Source of the DNA: Chitinophaga pinensis
GTDB taxonomy: Bacteria > Bacteroidota > Bacteroidia > NS11-12g > UBA9320
Assembly: GCA_945890595.1 (NCBI GenBank)
Contig: CAMDCQ010000076.1
Coordinates: 1-10,147, forward strand
Direction: 5' to 3'
Length of the DNA stretch: 10,147 bases
How positions within the stretch are numbered: position 1 is the first letter of the stretch; each line of letters opens with the position of its first letter. Shown piece after piece: positions 1 to 6,100 of the stretch. The translations under genes were made by a program, and so were the position numbers. Below the pieces are notes generated by a model. That model did not search any database. It was not told the DNA's origin and saw nothing but the letters and a program-made list of their open reading frames with translations.

Positions 1-233
1 TCCATATTCTTTATAATATGATGATACGTAAGATTTTCAAGAACTTGAGTATAGCTGTCTGTTGATTTGATATAAAAATATTCGCCATCAGAAGCATCGG
101 TATTTCCCTTAAAGAGTAAATAGTAACCTGCGGTGATTCCAAAAAAAACTACAATTAACACTATACCCCATATTTTATTGCCGCTATTACTTTTTTTAGC
201 ACCCTTTGTTGGTGTTATTCTTCTTTTTTTCAA
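1..233 (-). CDS. mltG: Probable endolytic murein transglycosylase MltG (YceG-like), N-terminal part only
   Basis: The minus strand reads open from a TTG at 233-231 to the window edge, giving 77 complete codons. The protein begins MKKRR, has a basic Lys/Ser-rich cytoplasmic stretch to about residue 20, one membrane segment at about 21-41, then an exported part containing EYFYIKSTDSYTQVLENL. This layout, a single N-terminal anchor followed by a Tyr-Ile phrase and a 'TQVLENL' helix, is what Bacteroidota MltG proteins show at the start of their LysM-like YceG subdomain. MltG is an inner-membrane enzyme that cuts nascent glycan strands and ends their growth. The catalytic Glu region lies outside the window, so the call rests on N-terminal pattern only. 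TTG is chosen because an in-frame TAA lies nine bases upstream and no ATG is available. The gene is divergent from dapB. Confidence 0.6.
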   Translation of the reverse strand, partial: MKKRRITPTKGAKKSNSGNKIWGIVLIVVFFGITAGYYLLFKGNTDASDGEYFYIKSTDSYTQVLENLTYHHIIKNM

Positions 234-251
234 GGCTTTAATTTAGTTCAG

Positions 252-259
252 CAAATAAA
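252..259 (-). promoter_or_regulatory. Weak candidate -7 box for the mltG-like gene
   Basis: On the minus strand TTTATTTG matches the Bacteroidota -7 consensus TAnnTTTG except for one base, and ends 18 bases before the TTG start. The nearest upstream TTG is only 12 bases away, too close for a good -33 element. This is a tentative placement in an AT-rich gap where such matches arise by chance. Confidence 0.25.
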
Positions 260-372
260 GGAAAGAATCTGCAAGTTTGTATCAGATAGCTGAGCGTAAG
301 TGAGTACGAAAAAAGACGCTATTACTTTTACTCTCATTTCTATTTTACCCCTATTAAATGAAAAAAAAGATG

Positions 373-380
373 TTGTTTTG
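373..380 (+). promoter_or_regulatory. Weak candidate -7 box for dapB
   Basis: TTGTTTTG matches TAnnTTTG with one mismatch and sits 11 bases before the dapB ATG, a spacing like that of the stronger promoter at 3497-3504. No good -33 TTTG is seen 17-23 bases upstream. A looser alternative is TACTTTTA at 323-330. The 158-base divergent gap (234-391) must hold promoters for both directions; I see no other convincing element in it. Confidence 0.3.
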
Positions 381-391
381 TTCTGAATTAG

Positions 392-1114
392 ATGAACATA
401 GCATTAATAGGATATGGAAAGATGGGCAAAACCATCGAAAAGGTAGCTTTAGAACGTGGTCATACCATTGCGGCTATTATAGATTCTTCTGATTTCAACA
501 TTAATGAACTCGATAAAAGTGACGTTGCGATTGAGTTTACACAACCGGATGCTGCAGTCTCCAATATTCACAAATGTTTTGAAGCGAATACGCCTATAAT
601 AGTTGGAACAACTGGATGGTACGAGCATTATGTAAAAGTAGCAGAAGTTGCACTTGAACATCACAAAGGACTATTTACCGCTACCAATTTTAGTATCGGC
701 GTTAATATTCTTTTTCATATGAATGAGCGATTGGCTAAAATCATGAATGGTTTTTCTGAATATGAGGTAAGCATGACCGAAACGCATCATTTACAAAAAT
801 TAGACCATCCAAGTGGCACTGCGGTTACGCTTGCAGAGGGAATTCTAGATTCTATTGATAGAAAAAATAAATACGTTGGTCTGCTCGAAGGAGAGAAAGC
901 CGAATTAACATCGTTTGATTTGCAAATACTAAGTAAGCGAGCACCTGATGTTGCTGGTTTTCATCAAGTAACGTATGAAAGTCCCATTGATGAAATCACG
1001 TTAATTCACAATGCAAAAAGTAGATTGGGTTTTGCTCAAGGTGCTGTTTTGGCCGCAGAATGGATGCAAGGTAAAAAAGGTGTTTACACCATGAAAGAAT
1101 TATTAAATTTTTGA
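392..1114 (+). CDS. dapB: 4-hydroxy-tetrahydrodipicolinate reductase DapB
   Basis: DapB uses NADPH or NADH to reduce the dehydrated form of 4-hydroxy-tetrahydrodipicolinate to tetrahydrodipicolinate, in the cytoplasmic route to meso-diaminopimelate and lysine. The 240-residue protein opens with the dinucleotide-binding loop GYGKMGK (7-13). VGTTGW (71-76) and TNFSIGVN (98-105) are the conserved cofactor and active-site segments. The family signature THHLQKLDHPSGTA (131-144) supplies the acid/base His132 and catalytic Lys136, with PSGTA binding the substrate carboxylates. The length is slightly under the E. coli protein (about 270), as is common in Bacteroidota. The ATG start places the glycine loop at the usual distance from the N-terminus. 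There is no Shine-Dalgarno sequence (GAATTAG precedes the ATG). lepB follows after 15 bases, so the two are probably co-transcribed. Confidence 0.96.
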   Translation: MNIALIGYGKMGKTIEKVALERGHTIAAIIDSSDFNINELDKSDVAIEFTQPDAAVSNIHKCFEANTPIIVGTTGWYEHYVKVAEVALEHHKGLFTATNFSIGVNILFHMNERLAKIMNGFSEYEVSMTETHHLQKLDHPSGTAVTLAEGILDSIDRKNKYVGLLEGEKAELTSFDLQILSKRAPDVAGFHQVTYESPIDEITLIHNAKSRLGFAQGAVLAAEWMQGKKGVYTMKELLNF

Positions 1115-1129
1115 CAAAAAATAAAGTAA

Positions 1130-2449
1130 ATGAAAATTAATTTCAAGGAAGATTGGAAACTACTGAGTAAGCGCGCGGCTATATTCTATATTATTTTTAC
1201 GGTTGTAAACATACTTACGTTTATACTTCTGCTTACACAAACAGACGCTGGTTTTATAAATCCTTTAATATACTTAGTATTTTGGCAAGTAGCCATTTGG
1301 GTGTATTATATGTTCCGTTATAAGTATAGAAAAACGGTATCGGGTGGCGAGTGGATAGATGCGGGTATGTTTGCCATAATTGCGGCCACTCTTATCCGCA
1401 CATTTTTTATAGAAGCGTATCAAATACCAACCTCATCTATGGAGAAATCACTCCTTAGAGGTGACTTTTTATTTGTGAGTAAGATGCATTATGGTGCACG
1501 TGTGCCCATGACACCCATCGCGTTTCCATTTGTACATCAAGAAATGCCTGTTATAGGCGGAAAAGCATATTCCGAAGCGCTTAAATTACCTTTTTACCGA
1601 TTACCAGGTTTTCAAAATATCAAAAACAATGACATCGTAGTTTTTAACTATCCCTACGAACTTATTACACAAAACACGTTTGCGCATCCTACGGACAAAA
1701 AAACCAATTATATCAAACGATGTATTGGAATACCTGGAGATACCTTAAAAATAGTCAACGGAAAAGTGTACATAAATGGTAAAGCAACGGCTGTGGCGGT
1801 TCATGGACAAAGTTCTTATATGGTTCAATTGTCTAATACACTATCATTTAAAGATTATGAAAAGTTAAATATTTCTGAGATTGACCAGACCAATGGTGAG
1901 GGAAGCTACTTAATGCAACTAACCAAGCAAAATCTTATAGACCTTAAAAACACGCCAGGTGTAGTAAGTATTCAGCCTGTAATAGACGATTATAATGCAA
2001 CCGTAAACTTACCCGAATATTGTAAAACCAATAAATGGACGGTAGATAATTTCGGTGCACTTTATGTACCTCAGAAAGGCTCGAGCATTAAATTAGATTC
2101 AAATACCTACGCTATTTACGAGACCGCTATTCGACTTTATGAAGCCAATCCAGACTTCAGAATGGCAGATGGTTTATTTTACATGGGCACCAAGCAGATT
2201 ACAGAATATACCTTTAAAATGAACTATTACTTTATGATGGGAGATAATAGGCATCACTCTGCAGATTCTCGTTTTTGGGGTTTTGTACCAGAAGATCACG
2301 TGGTGGGTAAAGCTTTATTTATTTGGATGAGTATAGAGCCAGAAGACAATAACACCTTGTATCATAGAAGTCCTGAAGGCATGAAACGCTATTCAAAAAA
2401 TATATTTTCACGCATACGTTGGGGGAGAATATTTAATAGTATTCACTAG
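1130..2449 (+). CDS. lepB: Signal peptidase I, enlarged Bacteroidota form
   Basis: This membrane-bound serine protease removes signal peptides from exported proteins, acting on the outer face of the inner membrane. Hydrophobic segments lie at about residues 17-36 and 44-62, with a third at about 78-95 leading straight into the catalytic domain. Box B is IPTSSMEKSLL (99-109), with nucleophile Ser103. Box D is YIKRCIGIPGD (194-204), with general base Lys196. Box E is MMGDNRHHSADSR (369-381). At 439 residues it is longer than E. coli LepB (324), mainly because about 130 residues (roughly 210-340) are inserted between boxes D and E; such insertions are typical of Bacteroidetes LepB. Ala96 occupies the position, seven before the serine, where arylomycin-resistant enzymes have proline. 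The stop codon shares its last base with the fmt start. Confidence 0.95.
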   Translation: MKINFKEDWKLLSKRAAIFYIIFTVVNILTFILLLTQTDAGFINPLIYLVFWQVAIWVYYMFRYKYRKTVSGGEWIDAGMFAIIAATLIRTFFIEAYQIPTSSMEKSLLRGDFLFVSKMHYGARVPMTPIAFPFVHQEMPVIGGKAYSEALKLPFYRLPGFQNIKNNDIVVFNYPYELITQNTFAHPTDKKTNYIKRCIGIPGDTLKIVNGKVYINGKATAVAVHGQSSYMVQLSNTLSFKDYEKLNISEIDQTNGEGSYLMQLTKQNLIDLKNTPGVVSIQPVIDDYNATVNLPEYCKTNKWTVDNFGALYVPQKGSSIKLDSNTYAIYETAIRLYEANPDFRMADGLFYMGTKQITEYTFKMNYYFMMGDNRHHSADSRFWGFVPEDHVVGKALFIWMSIEPEDNNTLYHRSPEGMKRYSKNIFSRIRWGRIFNSIH

Positions 2450-3402
2450 TGCACAAAAATAAATCTGACCTACGGATTATATTTCTGGGAAACCCGGAGT
2501 TCGCTCGGTTTCATTTAGCCCGTATCTTAGATGAAGGATATAACGTTGTTGCTGTTGTTTCTGCGCCAGATAAACCTGCTGGAAGAGGAATGAAACTTCT
2601 TGCAACGCCGGTGACTGAATATGCACGAGAAAAAAATATTCCTTGCCTACAACCGGCTAATCTCAAAAACACTGATTTTCTAGGAGAACTGAAAGCATAT
2701 CATGCCGATTTGCAGATTGTAATTGCTTTTAGAATGCTGCCCGAATTAGTTTGGGATATGCCATCGTTGGGTACATTTAATTTACATGCCTCGCTCCTTC
2801 CCCATTACAGAGGTGCAGCCCCCATCAATTGGGCCATAATTAACGGAGAAACAATTACTGGTGTTAGCACATTCAAACTAAAACATGAAATTGACACGGG
2901 CAATTTACTGGTGCAAAAATCCTGCGCTATTTTACCTGAGGACAATGCAGGAACCTTGCACGATAAGCTAATGCATTTGGGAACTGATGCCATTATTGAA
3001 ACCTTGGAACAAGTCCTCAACAGTGAACTAAAAGAGATACCGCAGCATGAATCAGAACAAGATAAAAATGCACCGAAATTACATCCTGCTAATACTGAGC
3101 TACGGTGGGACGGCACAGGGTTAGAAACGGTAAATTTAGTTCGAGGATTAAGTCCTTATCCTCTGGCTCACAGCATTTTCGATCAAAAAAAAATACAAGT
3201 GTACAAGGCTAGTTTTTATCCTGAAAACCATACAAATAATGTAGGATCATTTGTAACAGACGGTAAATCATATCTTGGCGTTTGGGTTACGGATGGCATG
3301 GTACACTTAGATGAAATTAAGATAGAGGGAAAACGTCAGATGAAAATTAAAGATTTTCTAAATGGGTATGACATTAGTCATCTGAAAATCAAGCACTCAT
3401 AA
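2449..3402 (+). CDS. fmt: Methionyl-tRNA formyltransferase
   Basis: Fmt transfers the formyl group of 10-formyltetrahydrofolate to Met-tRNA(fMet), preparing the initiator tRNA. The catalytic domain begins with IIFLGNPEFA (10-19). The loop APDKPAGRGMK (39-49) contacts the tRNA acceptor stem. The core NLHASLLPHYRGAAPINWA (111-129) carries Asn111 and His113, and HEIDTGNLL (146-154) carries the third catalytic residue, Asp149. The C-terminal barrel ends in GKRQMKIKDFLNG (294-306), as expected. The length of 317 is normal for the family. The start is GTG at 2449-2451: the GNPEFA strand lies only 13 residues in, and the first in-frame ATG (codon 48) would remove it. The GTG overlaps the lepB stop by one base (TAGTG), suggesting translational coupling. 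The gene ends with tandem stops TAA TAG. Confidence 0.96.
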   Translation: MHKNKSDLRIIFLGNPEFARFHLARILDEGYNVVAVVSAPDKPAGRGMKLLATPVTEYAREKNIPCLQPANLKNTDFLGELKAYHADLQIVIAFRMLPELVWDMPSLGTFNLHASLLPHYRGAAPINWAIINGETITGVSTFKLKHEIDTGNLLVQKSCAILPEDNAGTLHDKLMHLGTDAIIETLEQVLNSELKEIPQHESEQDKNAPKLHPANTELRWDGTGLETVNLVRGLSPYPLAHSIFDQKKIQVYKASFYPENHTNNVGSFVTDGKSYLGVWVTDGMVHLDEIKIEGKRQMKIKDFLNGYDISHLKIKHS

Positions 3403-3404
3403 TA

Positions 3405-3419
3405 GACGGTTTCACCGTT
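3405..3419 (+). terminator. Small hairpin just after fmt, possible weak terminator
   Basis: ACGGT and ACCGT form a perfect 5-bp stem around a TTC loop, extended by one G-T pair, starting inside the second of the tandem fmt stops. No run of T follows, so it is not a classical intrinsic terminator. It may mark the 3' end of the dapB-lepB-fmt message or protect it, but could be chance. Confidence 0.25.
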
Positions 3420-3473
3420 ACAAGGATCAATTATACCTTAATTCCAATCATCAAACCTAAACGATTTATCATA

Positions 3474-3487
3474 CTTGCTTTTGCAAG
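3474..3487. repeat. Perfect inverted repeat overlapping the -33 element
   Basis: CTTGC and GCAAG are exact inverted copies separated by TTTT. The left arm contains the TTG that serves as the -33 element of the promoter at 3475-3504. Its placement is what an operator would show, but no regulator gene is adjacent and the arms are short. Confidence 0.4.
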
Positions 3488-3504
3488 CCATATAACTACT
3501 TTTG
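3475..3504 (+). promoter_or_regulatory. Bacteroidota-type sigma-A promoter of the RND transporter gene
   Basis: TACTTTTG at 3497-3504 is an exact match to the -7 consensus TAnnTTTG, and TTG at 3475-3477 lies 19 bases upstream, within the usual spacing for the -33 element. The ATG at 3518 is only 13 bases after the box. Transcription would therefore start roughly 7-9 bases before the ATG, leaving no room for a Shine-Dalgarno sequence. This makes the transporter a separate transcription unit from dapB-lepB-fmt. Confidence 0.7.
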
Positions 3505-3517
3505 CAGCCTTTTTAAT

Positions 3518-5971
3518 ATGTGGGAAAATATAGCCAATACCATACTCCGAAATAGATTAGCTTTAATCCTATTTCTCATTTGTACCACCGTACTTATGGG
3601 TTATAAAGCCTCTCAAGTTCAGTTGGCCTATGACAATCCCAAATTCATACCGGACGACGATGTAGACAATTTAGCGTACAAAGAATTTAAAAAAACGTTT
3701 GGAGATGACGGTAGTGTAATGGTTGTGGGGATTAACTCCGAAAAAATTTACCAACTTTCTTTTTTTAACAAGTGGTATGATTTAACGCATGAATTAGATA
3801 CTACAGCTAATGTAAAGCAGGTACTTTCCATCGCTAATTTAAAATCACTAGAAAAAGAAACCGTAACAGAATATTTTGAAGAAGACAGTTTTACTACTTC
3901 TAAATTTCATGCTAGAGATTTTGTTTATGCCAAACCCCAAACACAAGCCGAACTAGATAGTCTTTTTGGCGCATTGCAGAACCTACGCTTTTACGAAGGA
4001 CTTCTTTTTAAGGACAGTAGCGACTTTAGTCTCATGGCTATTACCTTAGAAAAATCAATACTGGACACCAAAGGACGGGTAGCCTTTGTTTCTGGATTAC
4101 AAGACAAAATAGAAAAAGTATGTGCCGAAGAAAATGTAGAAGTGCATTTCTCTGGATTGCCTTTCATTCGCACAAAAATGTCGAAAATGATACAGCAAGA
4201 GTTAGTGCAATTCACGCTAATTTCGATGCTGATCACTTCTTTAATTCTATTATTCTTCTTCAGAAGTTTTCCAACACTAGCTTTCTCGCTTTTAACTGTA
4301 ATAATCGGTGTAGTGTGGTGCATGGGTATTGTAGTATTATTAGGATATAAAATAACCATGTTTATTGGCTTGCTACCTCCACTCATTGTAGTAATCGGAA
4401 TAGCCAATTGCATTTATCTCCTAAATAAATATCACGAAGAATACCGAAGTCACAATAACCAGATAAAAGCATTACAACGCGTTATCTCTAAAGTAGGTAG
4501 GGCTGTATTATTTACAAACTTGACTACAGCTGTAGGATTTGGCGTATTTGTCTTAACAGGTAGCTCTGTTTTACAGGAATTCGGTCTCACCTCTTTCCTT
4601 GCAATTATGGCAGTGTTTGTGATTTCGCTTATCCTGATTCCTGTACTTTTTAGTTATTTGCCCGCTCCTAAAGAGAAGCATGTAAAGCACTTAGATTACA
4701 AATTCTTAAATCAATTAATAGATAAAATATCGAGTGTTGTTCAAACCAAAAAACGAACTATCTATATCGGAACAGTAGTTTTTGTTCTTATTTCTTTAGT
4801 AGGTATGGCCAAGTTGAAGAACATCGGCTACATGGTAGACGATATCTCTAAATCGGACAAATTATATACTGATCTTAAGTTTTTTGAAGAAAATATAAGT
4901 GGTGTAATGCCATTTGAGATTGTTATAGATACCAAAAAAGAACAAGGTGTTTCGCAAATAAGAACCTTAATCAATATAGATAGACTTGAACGTGAACTAG
5001 TTGGATATGAGGAATTCAGTAAACCCATGTCTGTTGCACAAACCTTAAAATTTTTAAATCAGACGTACTATGACGGTGATGCCAGAAGATATGCTGTCCC
5101 AAGTGTGCTTGATTTAGGAAATATCATGAGTGCTGTGCCCAAAAATGAAACAAACGAGGGCATGCTAAGCAGTTTAGTAGATAAAGACAACCGGAAGGCA
5201 AGAATAAGTGTGCAAATGGCGGATGTTGGCAGTGTTCGAATTAAGGAATTGAAAGAACTGGTTTACCTCACTGCAGATACCATTTTTAATTTTGCAAAAA
5301 ATACTGAGGATATATTTACGGATTCTATTCAGGAGATCTACTACGACTCTAGCACGCAATCGGCTGATACAACCTACTACTCATACCCCATTGTGACGTA
5401 TACCGAATTAGATAGTTCGCAAAAAACCGATATCGCCATAACAGGAACCAGTGTTATTTTCCTCAAAGGAAACGACTACCTCATTAGTAATTTATTAATG
5501 AGTTTAGTCATCGCTTTCATAATAATTTCGCTTCTTATGGCAAGTATATTTAAGTCATGGAAAATGATTCTCATATCTGTTATACCTAACGTAATACCCT
5601 TGTTATTCACCGCGGGCATAATGGGATTCTTTGGCGTTAATTTTAAACCAAGTACGGTGTTGGTGTTTAGTGTGGCATTTGGAATAGCTGTAGACTTCTC
5701 CATTCATTTCCTGACTAAATATAAGATGGAATTAAAGGGATTAGGTTCGGTGCCGCTGGCAGTTCAAAAAGTGCAGAAAGAAATTAGTACCAGCATGATT
5801 TATACTGCTGTGATTTTATTCTTTGGCTTTATTATATTTGTTTTTTCTGACTTTGGAGGAACTATAGCATTGGGACTATTTACTGCAATCACCTTGTTTG
5901 TTGCTCTGTTATCTAACTTGCTATTACTACCTGCCTTGCTATTATCTTTTGATAGCGAGAAAGACGTATAA
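3518..5971 (+). CDS. RND-superfamily MMPL-type membrane exporter, substrate unknown
   Basis: The 817-residue protein has the duplicated RND plan. TM1 (about 13-31) is followed by a large extracytoplasmic domain (32-230) and TM2-6 (about 231-249, 255-276, 280-303, 330-347, 357-380). The second half repeats this: TM7 (413-430), a second large loop (431-653) and TM8-12 (about 654-677, 682-703, 712-733, 759-777, 780-808). The second-half TM10 has FGIAVDFSIHF, with Asp726 where RND proteins carry a proton-relay acid. The equivalent first-half helix reads IGIANCIYLLNKYH, with Asn297. It resembles the broad MMPL/HpnN-like exporters of COG1033 and has no outer-membrane channel or adaptor gene beside it, so it is unlikely to be a tripartite drug pump. 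Lipid or hydrophobic cargo is typical of relatives but is inference here. It has its own promoter and ends in tandem TAA TAA. Confidence 0.85.
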   Translation: MWENIANTILRNRLALILFLICTTVLMGYKASQVQLAYDNPKFIPDDDVDNLAYKEFKKTFGDDGSVMVVGINSEKIYQLSFFNKWYDLTHELDTTANVKQVLSIANLKSLEKETVTEYFEEDSFTTSKFHARDFVYAKPQTQAELDSLFGALQNLRFYEGLLFKDSSDFSLMAITLEKSILDTKGRVAFVSGLQDKIEKVCAEENVEVHFSGLPFIRTKMSKMIQQELVQFTLISMLITSLILLFFFRSFPTLAFSLLTVIIGVVWCMGIVVLLGYKITMFIGLLPPLIVVIGIANCIYLLNKYHEEYRSHNNQIKALQRVISKVGRAVLFTNLTTAVGFGVFVLTGSSVLQEFGLTSFLAIMAVFVISLILIPVLFSYLPAPKEKHVKHLDYKFLNQLIDKISSVVQTKKRTIYIGTVVFVLISLVGMAKLKNIGYMVDDISKSDKLYTDLKFFEENISGVMPFEIVIDTKKEQGVSQIRTLINIDRLERELVGYEEFSKPMSVAQTLKFLNQTYYDGDARRYAVPSVLDLGNIMSAVPKNETNEGMLSSLVDKDNRKARISVQMADVGSVRIKELKELVYLTADTIFNFAKNTEDIFTDSIQEIYYDSSTQSADTTYYSYPIVTYTELDSSQKTDIAITGTSVIFLKGNDYLISNLLMSLVIAFIIISLLMASIFKSWKMILISVIPNVIPLLFTAGIMGFFGVNFKPSTVLVFSVAFGIAVDFSIHFLTKYKMELKGLGSVPLAVQKVQKEISTSMIYTAVILFFGFIIFVFSDFGGTIALGLFTAITLFVALLSNLLLLPALLLSFDSEKDV

Positions 5972-6003
5972 TAAATAGATTAACCTCCGTCTCTTCATAG
6001 TAA

Positions 6004-6043
6004 AATAGGAAGGCACGCAGTCCTTGGATATCTCCTTTCTATT
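6004..6043. repeat. 10-bp inverted repeat between the exporter gene and ileS
   Basis: AATAGGAAGG (6004-6013) pairs fully with CCTTTCTATT (6034-6043), with one G-T pair, around a 20-base loop. The left arm could instead pair AAGG (6010-6013) with CCTT at 6022-6025. It lies 32 bases after the exporter stop and 26 bases before the ileS -7 box. It would therefore be in the exporter mRNA tail rather than in the ileS leader. No T-run follows on the plus strand. It could be a 3'-end structure or a protein site upstream of the ileS promoter. Confidence 0.4.
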
Positions 6044-6069
6044 ACTCAGAAATAAGCATTCAAAATTAT

Positions 6070-6077
6070 TACCTTTG
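6070..6077 (+). promoter_or_regulatory. -7 box of the ileS operon promoter
   Basis: TACCTTTG is an exact TAnnTTTG match, followed by CA as in the exporter promoter. It ends 23 bases before the ileS ATG, implying a leader of roughly 17-20 bases. No TTG is seen at the -33 spacing, so the upstream element is poor. The leader is far too short for a T-box, and no T-box motif is present in the gap. Confidence 0.6.
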
Positions 6078-6100
6078 CACACTTTATCTAAGTAGAGATT

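Noticed and set aside
182..329. A 13-base direct repeat, CGCTATTACTTTT, at 182-194 and 317-329
   Set aside because: One copy encodes part of the mltG-like N-terminus. A single 13-base match is about what chance gives in 10 kb of AT-rich DNA, and there is no further flanking similarity.
358..492. A 44-codon plus-strand open frame starting ATGAAAAAAAAG that overlaps the start of dapB in another frame
   Set aside because: It has no recognisable protein character, most of it is the dapB sequence read out of frame, and it has no ribosome site. An attenuating leader peptide cannot be excluded, but nothing supports it.
2805..3116. A 103-codon open frame antisense to fmt
   Set aside because: It is a shadow of the conserved Fmt core; the sense protein has all its catalytic residues.
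3991..4413. A 140-codon open frame antisense to the RND exporter
   Set aside because: It lies wholly within a strongly family-conserved gene, shows no domain and no promoter, and its make-up follows the opposite strand.
5972..6100. Possible T-box or other tRNA-sensing leader before ileS
   Set aside because: The predicted leader after the -7 box is only about 20 bases, no T-box sequence is present, and T-boxes are not expected in Bacteroidota.
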